Shown here one piece after another: positions 1 through 11,859 of a stretch of DNA of 64,000 bases (position 1 is the first letter of the stretch; each line of letters opens with the position of its first letter). Origin of the DNA: Spizellomyces sp. 'palustris' (taxonomy: Eukaryota; Chytridiomycota; Chytridiomycetes; Spizellomycetales; Spizellomycetaceae); the NCBI GenBank assembly GCA_006535965.1, contig QEAR01000085.1:28653-92652 (forward strand). The letters are read 5' to 3'. Under the pieces are notes generated by a model, which searched no databases, was not told where the DNA came from, and worked only from the letters and a program-made list of their open reading frames with translations. Both the position numbers and the translations under genes were made by a program.

Positions 1-1706
1 AGGGAGATGGATGCTAAAAGGCCGGACGTTAAACCGTCCTCTGTTACCCAAGCAAAAAGCAGCGTTAAAAAATATGCAGCCGAGATGTCCATCAAAAACC
101 CGACACTCCGTACCATGGAATCCATAGTTGGTCCACGCGCCACAAAAAGTTACCCCATTCTTATTTTGAATCTCCTGTAACTTTTCTTGCGCTGCAATTG
201 TCTGAGGCGCGTATAAAGGATGTTCATACTCCCACTCCCCAAAGACCATATCCGAGCGTGGCTCAATGAGTGGGTTGAGAGTGGCAAACACCGGACCACA
301 TTCCGCTTCTTTCACAAATGGTTGAAGACGGTTCATCCAGTATGTTAGGCACACGGTCGGAGACTCGGTTTCAGAGTTGGTGCGAGTAAGGTAGTTCCAT
401 GCTGCCCACGCTTTGCGAGATTTAGGCATAAGCTGACGGGATATGAGTATTGTACCCTCAATGCCAGTGAAACTTTTCATGCGAACGAATACTGTACCTC
501 TGGATCCCTGTGCAACACCAGCCTATTCTTTAAATATTTGATAGATCCCAAAATTTTTCTCTCTTCACTCGTGGCGCTTTCACCCAAGATCTTGAGGGCC
601 TGGTCGGTATGTGTTGCCAAGACGACGTGGTCGTATGTTTCACGATTCCCGCTGGCGTCTACAACGATGAGCTTGCCGTCTTTTTGACGCTCGACGGACA
701 CCACGGCTGTGTTGAGGCGGACGTCTGTCACGCTTTCAAGAATTTTGGTGACATATGTGCGACTATACATCCAGATAATGATGAGAAATTGGTAGCGTTT
801 CGACACAGGCTCGTTCCGTTCCCAATAAATACCTTCCATCAATGACGGTTCTCCATTTTGGCCGCCTTCCAATTTGTAGCAATTGATGGTTTCGCATAAA
901 CCGTAAAAGCGTCAAAACAGGGAATTTGTCAAAAGTCATGTCAGCGGGTGTCGACCAGATAGCGGCGGTCATCGGAACAATGTAGTTTTCGTAGAAGAAG
1001 CTCGAGTAATTTCGTTGCTTAAAGAATTCGGCTAGTGTCAAGTTCGCTAAAGGATGCTCTACAGTGAAATGCGCATGGTAATCGTTAATAATCAAGGCAG
1101 ATTATATACTGGTAATGAACGGCTTACCTCTCTGCTGTGGTGTTGTTCCCGCTCTAACTCTCCCCTCATCATCAAATGCGAGCCGGTCTGCCTCCACAGC
1201 AACCCTCTTGGCCTCATTATGAAACCTAATAATATCCAAAATCATTCTCCACATACTCCCTCCATTCTGTCCAAATGGCATTAAATTCCTTCGCTGTGCA
1301 AATACAGTATCGATGTTATCTCCACACCATTCAAACTCTCCTCCGTTTCGGGAGACAGAAAAACTCATATCAGTGGTGGCGAGAGGGACTTGAAGTTCTT
1401 TGAGGAGAGCGAGAAAATTGGGATAGGTCACTGGATTGCATACTATGAAACCCGTGTCCACTGGGACGGTCTTGGTAGGGTCGGACAAAGTTGGTATGTC
1501 GACTGTGTGCGTGTGGCCTCCTGGATAGGAGCCGGACTCATACAGTGTTGGAGAGAAGGAAGGGTCTTTGTAAAGGAGCCATGCGGCGCTAAGGCCAGAA
1601 ATGCCTGAACCCTGACGCCGAGAACGGGAAGGAGGTTAGGATTAGTGCGGTCGCGATCGTTCCGGCAAGAAACTGGACTAACAATAATCGCAACTCTAGT
1701 AGGCAT
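1..1706 (-). CDS. FAD-dependent amine-oxidase-like oxidoreductase (partial, 3' end outside window)
   Basis: The gene reads leftward and runs off the window edge. The start is ATG at 1706; a 24-nt first exon encodes MPTRVAII and splices (intron 1682-1612) into GSGISGLSAAW. This completes the GxGxxG dinucleotide-binding motif of a Rossmann FAD fold. Later exons carry the TGFIVCNPVTYPNF stretch, the AAIWSTP motif, the HVVLATHTDQALKIL segment and LMPKSRKAWAAWNYL, and a last visible junction gives H|EDGLTSGLLAS. This order matches the predicted NAD/FAD-binding amine-oxidase-like proteins (COG2907 type) that in bacteria often accompany cyclopropane fatty acid synthases. The substrate cannot be told from sequence. 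At least six exons are present. The family assignment is confident; the reaction is inference. Confidence 0.82.
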
Positions 1707-2697
1707 CGTTGCGCAAAGTGAACAGAACAGGCGAGTCGGGAGGGATGAATAAGTCTATTAAACCACTGTGGCCCGTATACAACCTTGGTAACGTTGCATG
1801 CGGATAAAAGCAGCCGCGATAGCGTTGTATCGCGGCGCGGTGGAATATTCATCGGTCATAGCAACGCGGTTGCTAGTGTTCTGCATGGGACACCGACACC
1901 TACCCACAACAACAGAGAAAGCAATGTCAAATGTGCCGGCTCTGTACTTGCGCCTTGTGCCTCAATGCACGTTCAAAAGATGGAGATGCTATATGCGACT
2001 CGTTTGCACAGTGGAGGCCCACATCTGTGCGTCATAAAGGTGCGATTGATGAGATTGCAAAACAGTTCTTTGATGATCTGAATATCAAAGCAAGCAAGCT
2101 TGCTTCAAGATGGCTCCTTTACGGCAACCAGTTCAAAGGCCCAAAATGATTTCAATTCAACTTGCCAATGCAAACCCTCAAAGGCTTCAAAACTTTAATA
2201 ACGCAATGCCGTCATGGCTTTGATAAGCATGCTCCGTGTCGGAGGTCCCGCAAACCTTGGTGGAAAATTTTCCTTTTTAGGGTCTGAAACGTAAAGTTTG
2301 CACGTGACGTCATGACAATTTTGCTGCGGTCTGCGGCAGGGCTACAACAATCCATTTTTCTGGTTTTCCAAATTGGGGGCGGGAAGTTCCCCGTCGTTGG
2401 TTGGACTTTTCCATTGGAATGATCGCGTGAACCGCCACGAACAGCCAAGCCTCATCCTTGTGAGGTTTTCTTGGCTGCTGACGTTTGCTCTCGCCTTGGC
2501 AGTTGAATAAAAAAGGACGAGGACGACGACGACGACGAGGATCTGGACAAGTCTCAACCTCGACGGATCTTGAAAACGACACTGACATTTTGAACGACGA
2601 CCATTCTTGGGACCTTGTCTAATAACTCAAGTTTTTTCTTACCGCTCTACCCGGCACTCTCGTTTTCCTCATTTTTTCTATCCGGTCTCGCTCGACA
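1707..2697. other. Intergenic region with a GAC-type trinucleotide tract
   Basis: This 991-base stretch holds only short overlapping ORFs without a recognisable domain. It should contain the upstream regions of the two divergent flanking genes. A short ACG/GAC trinucleotide run lies at about 2521-2538, roughly 160 bases before the start codon of the downstream membrane protein. No RNA gene or mobile element was seen. Confidence 0.6.
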
Positions 2698-3521
2698 ATG
2701 TCGGTAAAACAGGGATTCAACTTGCAAGCCATCCTCATGTGGCTGCTGGCGGGCTTGACGCTCGCGGTTGCCCAAACAGACACGATCAATGGTAAGGATC
2801 GAATGACGTTATTTGCAAAAGCCATTCCTGCTTACCCTTTTCACAACCAGATATTAAGCAAGCCATCACAGCACAAACAGCGGTTGCGGGCGCCCTTGCC
2901 ATTGTCCTTGGTTTCGTTCTCCTTTTTTGGGGCCACAGGCTCTTTTACCCAACACTCTTCCTTGCCGGATTCTACGTCTTTGGGAGCTTAGGATACGCCA
3001 TTCTTCTCAATTTGGAACCACAGCCCGATGGATGGTCTAATCGTGACACGATTTTGTTACTCGGCTCTTTGGCGTGTGGTATTGTCGGAGGACTACTGGC
3101 GGTGTGCCTGGTCAAGCTGGGTCTGGCATGCATCGGAGCCCTCGGCGGGTTCTCGTTGGCAATGTTTATCCTGTCCTTCCAATCGGGCGGTGTGATTCAG
3201 AGCGGGCTGGGACGTACCATTTTTATCATTGCACTGGTCGTGGTTGGGGCCATTGCTATCTTTTTCCTGGTCAAGCCGATACTCATTGTCTCGACTGCCA
3301 TAGCTGGAGCCATGTCCATTGTTTTGGGAATCGACGTGTTTGCTCGAACCGGATTTACACCGGCTCTCCGACTCTTCTTGACAGGCAACCGATTCGATGT
3401 GTCGGTCTTTACTAGGGACGGTAAGGTCCTCGCCCTTCTCATTACAGCCGCCGTCCTCGCCATCGTGGGCATATTAGTACAGTTTAGAACCAACCGTGGT
3501 CGTACCTTTGGGCACAAGTAG
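2698..3521 (+). CDS. TMEM198-like multi-spanning membrane protein (DUF4203)
   Basis: Two exons, 2698-2791 and 2851-3521, join in frame to give 254 residues. The N-terminus has a hydrophobic core ending in VAQ, consistent with a signal peptide. About seven hydrophobic helices follow, beginning with AGALAIVLGFVLLFWGHRLF and LFLAGFYVFGSLGYAIL, then glycine-rich helices such as LACIGALGGFSLAMFIL and IAGAMSIVLGIDVF. The order and glycine-rich helices match the TMEM198/DUF4203 family found widely in fungi. The molecular role of the family in fungi is not settled; vertebrate TMEM198 has been linked to Wnt signalling. The C-terminus is short and basic. It is convergent with the flavocytochrome gene downstream, with about 200 bases between the two stop codons. 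Confidence 0.85.
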
Positions 3522-3718
3522 TTTTCCTTCAAGTGTAAAATGTTAGTCTAACTACAATGTATGTATATATTAATGGTGCGAATGATTTGTGATAAAAAAG
3601 AAAAACAAGTTTTTGATTGTCAAACAGATATCATATATAAATAAACAAAGGGCTATTTACGCAAACTAAGACTAATGTACACGGAAAAACGCTTTCTGCC
3701 AACCCTGGGTATTGCCTA

Positions 3719-5622
3719 TTAACGCCCATATCCTTCGATATGCAGCAGTACTCGGACGCCTCTTCGGGTCCTTCCAGCACGTCCCCTCTCTGGATCCATC
3801 TCAACATTGCCATCAACGTCCGAACCGCCATCCGAGCTCGTCTCGAACCCATCACCCACAACCCGGCCCAGCCTTCCTACTTCGTTCCTTACATCATCCA
3901 TCAATCCGACAGGCCCACATCCGTATACAGAGACAACATCACCGGGTCGAGTTTCCAATTGTGAACATATGCTTGCAACAGAGAGGCGGTGTGTACCCGT
4001 TTTCGGACTGGTAATGATAAGACGCGGGACAAGGAGGGAAGTAGCACGAGGATGAGCCAAAAGATCTTGGTATAAGGAGAGTTGTGATGCATTGGGGGCT
4101 CGGCAGGTCCACCAAAAGTGGATCTTTTGTATTCGTGGTGGAGGGTTTTCGAGTATGGACCGCGCAATGGCAAGACCTCCAGGAATGCCGCTCCCGCCGA
4201 CAACAATAAGAACGTGATCAGAACGTAGAAATCGTGGTGGGAGGCTACCATATGGTCCATCAATGTGAACTTGGATGATTGGAGTCCCGCTCTCCGGATC
4301 AGTGGTTTCTTGCCATGTACGCACAAGGGATTGCGTCCATGAAGCATCGTGTGCCTGCGGTTTTATTATCAAACTCAGTCCAGGTGCAACAGGAGTGGAC
4401 CTCGCCAACAGATATTCCATCTCAGGAGGTCCGCCCCTCCGACGTGGAGGAGAGCTGTTTGCCACAGTAAACGGATGCCATTCCACGTTTGACACGGCTG
4501 GTACGCAGATGGACACCCACTGTCCCGGGGCAGCAGGAATGTGACAATCTGCGATATCCAATCGCACATATCCGCAATCTTCCATTGTCAATGATGTGAC
4601 ATTATACGCTCGGCGTCGATTGAACACTCGAACGCATGAATCGATGATATACAACGTCAAAGTCGGGAGAGCATAGTAGAGCATGGGTGAAGCGTGCACG
4701 AATGACAACAGGATGGCACCCAAGACCGCGAAATGATTGAACCAGAACCAATTGAACCGTGTTCGGCGGATGGACTGGAAAGAGTTCAAAGAAACCCAGA
4801 GAAAGAGGAGTAGAGACACGAGTCCTACTGGCCCCAACCAGCCTCGATACGAAGCGATCCTCTCATGTGACGCTCCAATTAACAGTGCTATTCTCCAAAA
4901 CTGGGCCCACCCGCTTCGAACGAGGCAGTAGGCTGCAAATGCGCAAACATGAGCCCCAGCCAGTAGTACCGTCAGAGCTCCAGACCATCTGTGAAAGGAG
5001 AGAGAATGGTCGTATCCGATTCCAAACAGCGTGGACAGCAATCCATTGCGGGATGTCGGTAATAGTGTCAAGGACAGTTGAATGCCGGCATTGTAAGCAA
5101 TAGCTTTGTAGGTTGCTCGCCACATTCGCTGGATCGAAGAACTTGTAGAAAATCGGGAATGGTATTGGGTATACCAGTAGGTAAATTGATAGAGCTGATG
5201 TCCCAGGACCAACAGCCATACGACAATCTCTGCATAGGACCACTTTGTTGTGCGAGAGAGGGATATGTAACGATGTTTCCAAGAGTGACCGTGGCCCCAT
5301 GAGGTTCGTTGCGCGAGAGCAAATACGACAGCAACAACCGCAAGCCAACCATAGAATGTGACGAGACTGGACAACCAACGAATTGCGAACAGTTAGAGAA
5401 CTGTGAGCTGGCACAGATTCATTTTCTCTCTTACCTGTTACGCATCTCCATATTCAAGTGCTCCTTCTCTGGACACACTTGTGAGCAACACTTGCCCCCT
5501 TTGAACATAACATAGGCGGATACGAGTAAACTTCCAGGAAGGACCGTCGCAGCCGTGAATATGGCGATGTGTATTGTCTTGAAGCGGAAAGCATCTCTTC
5601 TGGAATCTGATGGAGAAGCCAT
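3719..5622 (-). CDS. Ferric-reductase/NADPH-oxidase-like flavocytochrome
   Basis: Two exons (5622-5435 and 5366-3719) join at N|SLVTFYGW for 611 residues. The first exon has a membrane helix followed by a cysteine cluster (KCCSQVC). The transmembrane haem domain shows two His pairs, in YDHSLSFHRWSG and in FNHFAVLGAILLSFVHA. The FAD-binding motif is HPFT in EWHPFTVANSS, and the NAD(P) site has VVGGSGIPGG and a C-terminal YGCGPVG. This is the full ferric reductase / FAD_binding_8 / NAD_binding_6 order. It should move electrons from NADPH across a membrane to iron, copper or oxygen; the acceptor cannot be chosen from sequence. The tail after the NAD domain is Gly/Asp/Arg rich and unusual. A GAC repeat sits just before the start codon. 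Confidence 0.88.
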
Positions 5623-6070
5623 GACGGCGTCACTGTCCTCGTTGTCGTCGTCGTCGTGGTGGTGAAATTACACATGGGCTTGTCGTCGTCCTCAAGTTTT
5701 TATGTCCATTGTCATCGATCCTCTGGCATCATCCCGGGTCGGAATCACAGTCCCACCAATGCTTATGGCATGATTTCAGCTTTTCCGATTGGATGAGCGG
5801 CCCGCGATGAGATACACGTGCACCAGTCTCGTGATCATCACGCCGCCTTTCGGCCAGCCTTTGGATGGGTTGCCCTCCACCCAGCCCTCCACCAACCCCA
5901 TCAGCCTTTCCACCATATGTTCATCCAAGCTACCTTTTTTAGTCGTCTTGATACGCCTTTCGTAACTTTTCAAGGTACGATCATGATAAGAATGATCAAG
6001 AACGGGTAACTGAATGTATTATGATTATATGGGGTCAATCTTCAACTATTAGTCTGTCTTTATGAACCCA

Positions 6071-7496
6071 TTAACGACGACCCCCTGCGGCAAGCCGCTC
6101 GGGATAGGTCTGCACTAACTCTTGTCGCAGGATGTCCATCCATTCCATTTCATCTCTTCGCGCAAACGTACTGTTATGCTTAAAATCCACAATAGACGTT
6201 GTCCCAGTCTTGAAGGGATCAATCAGATCAGCATACTGCTGCCGTATGGCAACAGCTTCTGCCACATTCTCCACAAAGAGCCCATCCATGCCCAGTTGCA
6301 TAAAGTAAAACAATTCTACGCGGCGTTCTTGTGTCGGCGGGCATCCCTGTGCTCGATCACAGTTTAACAGGGCCTTTTCATAGCTGCTGTAGAAGGTGTA
6401 TGGAGTTTGCTTCAGTCCGCGCTTCTTGATCTCTTTACTCAAATTTTGGGGTGCAATCAGTCCTCCATTGGCTTTGATCCGGGTCTGCATGTCGGCGGGA
6501 ATGGGTGCAAGCACTTCGTACTTGTACATGTTCTCCGCTCCGACAGTGTAGAGCTCCTTCCACGGCCCAATGGCGGCGGCGTATTTTGCCACTTCGTCCA
6601 GACCCTTTGGAGTGAGGAGATCCACATTGCCATAAATAAGTTGAACGACGGGAAGCTTGGACTTTGTGCCAATGTATTTGGCGGCTCCTGCCTCAAAGGA
6701 CTGGATGATGATGGGACCACGGGTCTTCCCGTTTGATGGGTATCCGTACTTGTCGAGGGTAGCCAACAGCTTATCTTCCATGAAATGAGGGTTTTGGTTC
6801 TTGTAGTGCTCATTGTGCCATGCAGGATGCTTGATTTCGGGTATAATGCCGATTTCACGTCCGAGTTTGGCAGAATCTGCATGGACCAAGTCGAGGTACT
6901 CTTCAAATGTGGGAATCGTAAACATGCCGTCAAAGAAGGCAGGTTTCCGCATGTTCCGGTTGTCTGGGCCTCCCCCAACGACGTTGAGACGGAGTGTTTT
7001 GATTTCAGCCAAGGTAAGATCGTGAATCAACCAGTCATTGATGAGGGTCAAGTTGCCAGCACTTCCGTCAATGTCTGGAATGGTGACGTTTTTCATGAGG
7101 TGAGCGAATTCTGGATGTTCAGCGACATCGGTACTTGATTTGATGGAAAGCTGGATTGTCATTTTCGTTAGTCATGGATGTGGATCATTTTCATGTCAAG
7201 CTTGAACTCACATCGTGATAAATCACAAAATGTCCGTCCTTTGTCAAAACGAGATCCGGTTCGACAAAGTCTGCGTGCTCCCAGATACCCATATGGTATG
7301 CAGGAAGCGAATGCTCAGGGAGCGAAAAGGCCCTCTCCCCGCGATGGCCGATGATCTGCGTCGGTTTGCCATCGATCGTATGCCACTTTTTATGGAAAAG
7401 ACTAATGGGACTGGCAAGGATCTGTGATGAGGCGATCCAAGCATAAGCTGCTGCGGCCAACAACTGAGATTTCATGTTTCCAATGCCACTTGCCAA
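6071..7496 (-). CDS. Secreted glycerophosphodiester phosphodiesterase
   Basis: Exons 7496-7212 and 7150-6071 join in phase 0 (YHD|LSIKSS) for 454 residues. A hydrophobic signal peptide (QLLAAAAYAWIASSQILA) precedes the catalytic start IIGHRGERAFSLPEHSLPAY, which has the His-Arg and Glu of the GDPD barrel. EPDLVLTKDG and the YHD motif follow, then IPEIKHP. The C-terminal half keeps the family layout up to GLFVENVAEAV. The enzyme should release glycerol 3-phosphate and an alcohol from glycerophosphodiesters outside the cell or in a secretory compartment, giving access to phosphate and choline. The length fits the GlpQ-like secreted class. Met 8 (7475) is an alternative start that would shorten the signal peptide. 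Confidence 0.92.
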
Positions 7497-8294
7497 TTCG
7501 ACGACAGCGCTTTACCCCCGCCGTCCTCCCTTTTTATAGCTTTACTTACCTACTCTTAAAAACTCCACTTTTTTTGTTCGAGTGTAACTCGTAGAATTTC
7601 AAAGGTAAAAATGTCCAGCCAAATGTCCGAATCGCTGCACGTTCATGTCCGACCACGGCACGTGCTTTGAGCCTTGGGTCTCGCTTTGCTTACACTGGAA
7701 CCTCCTTGCAATGCGTATCGTCAGCATCACGTAATGCTTTATTTCTCCGACGTTGGACTGGAACTGTTTATGCACGGGCTGCATGTTCAAGGAACTGAAC
7801 AAAGGAGAAGGGAGGGAATCAGTGTGGCGACGCGGGGGGGGGGGAATGGGAAAGACATCCTGTAGTTGGATCACAAAGAGACCTTAAGCGAGCCTCAAGA
7901 TGGCGATCAAAAAAGAAGCGTTCAAGCATGTTTGTCAAAAAGCGAGAATCGAGTCTGACGGCCATCCTCGTCTCTGGAAAAGAAAGGACCCCTCAGATCC
8001 TACACGGATATTACGCAGGATTGGATCAGTGGTCCAGACATGAGTTTTGGTAGTTCACCAAACGCGCGCTACGTTCCATTATTCTTTAGTTTACGTTGAG
8101 AGTTCGATATTTGGGGGTCATTTTTAAATTCATACCGTGACGAACATCGGAGATTTTTCAACGTTTCGTACCCTGAGGACCAATATCCAGATATACTATT
8201 ATTATCCTTTCTGAAACGATCCACTCGCCCACGCATTTGACATTAGCGCTTGGAACTTGCACATGTTGCCCATCCCGATCACAGCACACCAATA
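7497..8294. other. Intergenic region with a poly-G run
   Basis: This 798-base divergent interval has only short ORFs with no recognisable domain. A run of about nine G sits near 7833-7842. The interval presumably holds the promoters of the phosphodiesterase and of the coiled-coil gene. No RNA gene is evident. Confidence 0.55.
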
Positions 8295-9724
8295 ATGCCA
8301 CCTAAGAAAAAAAGCAAACCAAAAGGCAAAGGTGGCAAGAAGAAGCGATCGCGATCGCGCTCTCGGTCCCGTTCCAGGGGCCGTGGAAAGAAGATGGGAA
8401 AGGAGCAGGCTAGTGCCCTTATGGTCTTTGTCATGTTGGTAGACGATCTGTGTTTTGCTGGGAGAGACAGAGGAATGAGCCATATTTGTTTTTGACAAAT
8501 AGGGTGGAAGCTCGCAAGCAGTCGATTCTCTTGTATCGAACCTGGTTACTCGAACAGTTGAGTATTCCGCTGTGCCCAGCGCCCAACCCATTTGGTTTCG
8601 ACGCAAGCCTAAACAAATCCCACTACAATACAGAAAGGAAGAAGCTACACGTCTTCGCCAAAAACTACGACGTGTCGAGAAAGAGCGGGTAAGGTCCTTC
8701 CGCTCCCATCTCTCTTCCTCTTCTCACGAATGTGCTGCTCCAGTACAGCCATATGCGGAACCTCATTGACACGACAGGGGCCATGTCAACAAAAATCGAG
8801 AAAATGCACGGAGAAAAGTCTCTCGGTAGATCATTGGACACCAACCTGGACGCTAAACTCATCCAACAGCGAGAAGATATTGAAGGTAATGAAGGATGAG
8901 CATTTTGTTTCATCTTTTAAAAATGCTCACTAAAAAGGCATCTCTACTATACGACAGTTCTTTATGACACCCTCACCAGACATTCAAACCGCCTCTCGGC
9001 CTTGACCACAGAGTACTCTAGCCTCCTTATAGCAAGCAGAACCTCTCTTGAAGACGCCATGGCCACCCTCCGCGCAAACCACGCCGCACAAATACAACGC
9101 CATCAAACGGAAATTGACCGTTTGTACAAAAAGCACGAACTGAGCATTGAAGGTACCCGCCAAAGAGCAGATAAAATCGTTCTCGGGGTCGAAAGTGTGG
9201 CCAGTCAGCACGAGTTGGATGAAATGTCCGTACAGACGCTCCAAACGATCCATCGAAACAGGAAATTGCATGCTCAAGTCGCGTCTGCAAAGGTGGAGAT
9301 CGAGCGACTGGAAACGATTATGGAAGAGTTTGAGGAGAGGAATTTGGAACTCGCCAAGGAATTGAATCTATCTGTGGACTGGAATTTGGGGTTGGGGTTG
9401 GGTGCTGAGGTTGAGTTGGAGGAATGGGAAGATGACATGGACCCTGAGGTGGAGCGGGGCCGGAGTCCAAGCGTTCGACGTCCGAAATCCAAAGTATCAA
9501 CAACACCTTCATCCCCTCTTCCACCCCTACCCGTTTCGAAACCGGGAACACCGTCCCCAAGCTTATCTCATCTAACTCTAACTGACGTTCTTCACCGAGA
9601 GGCCAAACGACGTGAGGTGGAAACCAAACGATCTGGGCTGGGCGTCACGGGCAAAAGCGTAGATATGAAGCCACCCGACCCACGACATGCTGGCGGACTT
9701 TTCTATCAAACCCTTTGTCTCTGA
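8295..9724 (+). CDS. Coiled-coil protein with basic N-terminus (unrecognised)
   Basis: Four exons (8295-8438, 8503-8688, 8744-8885, 8958-9724) sum to 412 residues in frame. The N-terminus is very basic (MPPKKKSKPKGKGGKKK, then Arg-Ser repeats). The middle is heptad-rich helix (YRKEEATRLRQKLRRVEKER, then HAAQIQRHQTEIDRLYKKHE, then VEIERLETIMEEFEERN). The tail is Pro/Ser rich. I do not recognise the family with confidence. The MPPKKK start and long coiled coil recall axonemal coiled-coil proteins such as the DRC and BBOF1 groups, which is only suggestive. The end of exon 1 (ALMVFVML) is odd and an earlier donor is possible. Confidence 0.6.
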
Positions 9725-9871
9725 TACGATGTGTTTTATTCATATACATGAGCGCCACAGTTCTCTAGATACAGCATGCTCAGCAAGTGCTTGATGCAGA
9801 CATCCAAATGCCAACAAGAGGCATGCCAACCTGCTCGCACCTCACAAATGTACATGTACCATTATCATTGA

Positions 9872-11612
9872 CTATGCTACCCAATACCTTTCTATTATAA
9901 TCAAATCCGCCACCACCCACGCTGTCAAGATGGGCACACTAAGGAGGTAAGACCAAAAGAGGAGCCTGGCAGTTACGGTCTCGTGGTTGCGCTGGGCTTG
10001 GCATATGTTCATGAGATTTAGCGCAGTGGGACAAGCTGCCATAAGTAGCATGGCTAATATGCAAAGCCGGGTTAGCTATCATGTACCACGTGAGGAACGG
10101 ATAATACACGGAAAGTGGTGCATACCCATTGCAAATGTTGGATCCTGGACCAAAGGAACGAATTGTTTCATGCCTAAAACCATAAGCAACCCGACCGCCG
10201 GTGTCAACACCATTCTCACCAAAATGACCAAGGCAACGTCTTTGGCTTCCGCCTCTGTATCAACATGCTCCACTTTCCCCATACTCCCAAGCTGTCCTCC
10301 AAGCGTCAAGATGATAATAGGCACCGACGCTTCACCAAGACTGTAAAGCGGGTTCGTGACAAGCTCTTCAAGAGGGCCAGTGCTGTCGTGATCTGCACCG
10401 AAAAAAAGGCTCTTTACGGGTGGTATCAGGCCGATTACGAGGGCCAGGAGGGCGGCATACAAAGGCGCATTCATGAGATCGTATAACCGAGAGCCCAGCG
10501 CTCGTAGACGACTGGGTGGTGGGATATCTGGAAGGGACTCAGTGGGTGAACTGGATTCTATCAGTTGTGGCCCCGGAACGGGGATGGGTAGAATGAGAGG
10601 TGTTCGTTCAGTTGGGCTCCCAGTGTGTGGGAAGCCTGTCGCGGCAAAGGAATCAACGTCGGTTGAAATGCTGAAGATTTGAGAGCGCCGTCGGAGGCGT
10701 GTTGCATGAACTTGGGGATCTGCGTCTGGAATCTCCGCAATCACTACAGCGGTCAAACCTATCAGCAGTTGATTGCCAATCACACAATCTTCATTATCCT
10801 TATACATTACCTGCATCCCCGGGGAAGACTTCCTCCTGCTTTGCAATCAGGCCCGTTGCTTGTGCATCCCTTTCATGCTCATGAACGCCGACCCGCTCCT
10901 CGTCTCCAGGAAATTTGGCAAGCAAATGATAGCAAATCGTCCATCGGAGGATATTGGAAAACAAACTGAAAAACAGGACAAAGGCAATTCCTCTCCGTGC
11001 CACTTCGTCTGCTTCGCCCGCGTTGGGATTCAGAACTGCCCGTGAACCTGGGTCGCGGGCTAGACTGTGCATCAACGCAACCTACGAAGCAACATTGTTA
11101 CTCTTGAACGTTTCAGGCACCCAAATAGTTCACTTACTGGTAAACTGTTTGTGTTACTCATCATGGATGCAGATGCTATAAAGTGCGACCGACTACGGGG
11201 GATACGGAAGAGGAAAGAAAGGACCACCGAAAATATGAAGGACACCAGTGTCAATGCGCAAAACAGCACTAGGTTCCCAGAAGTCAGCACCGAATCCAAT
11301 ATACAACGTAATGACCCAGTCAACCCACCTGGAATTGGCCACCAAAGATGAAATGACTCCAAACTAACTGTATGGGCAATAGAAACCAACAACAAACAGG
11401 GTGCCAAAAGTTGAACCACCAAGCGCGCCAGATCCTGCAAAACCAGTGAGTTCTTCCAAGATATTATCGTAGAATAGAAGCAGTGTACTTACCCTCTGCA
11501 TGGACAGAGGGAAATAGCCGTAAAGAGCATACACCCATCCTGCAGCTACTACAAAGGCAACAGCACCGAGGGATTGCAACGCAGCAACCGCTAGTTCCAA
11601 CATGGATGACAT
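9872..11612 (-). CDS. Auxin efflux carrier (AEC/PIN-like) membrane transporter
   Basis: The start is ATG at 11612 and the stop is at 9872-9874. The N-terminal helices (LELAVAALQSLGAVAFVVAA and RLVVQLLAPCLLLVSIA) are followed by the family hallmark MMSNTNSLPV, close to the FGNTNSLP of PIN-like carriers. A polar loop of about 100 residues (ATRLRRRSQIFSISTDVDSF) precedes a second helix group with PLYAALLALVIGLIPP and VPIIILTLGGQLGS. The last exon reads QRNHETVTARLLFWSYL and ends in a hydrophobic helix. The two-bundle layout with a central hydrophilic loop fits the AEC superfamily, which moves small organic anions; fungal members are typically in the endoplasmic reticulum. The substrate is not predictable. 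Internal exon borders between 10800 and 11400 are approximate. Confidence 0.85.
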
Positions 11613-11859
11613 TGCTACAGTGAGGATGCTAGTTTTGCAGAAACTGCTGACGGACTGCTAAATAAATAGAAGGCTCCTTTCTTTTCCAGGTGTCGTTTAT
11701 TCGCAGTCTCCCCATCCGAAATGGCGACAGGATGGCGGGTTCCAAGCCCACAAATGCCTCATAAATGGGGACGCGCGCCAGGATCAAAGCATGTGAGATT
11801 TGGGGTTTCGTGTAGATCGTTCATTTCGTCTTTTTCGTCGTTCGATTTGAACTCGGCCG

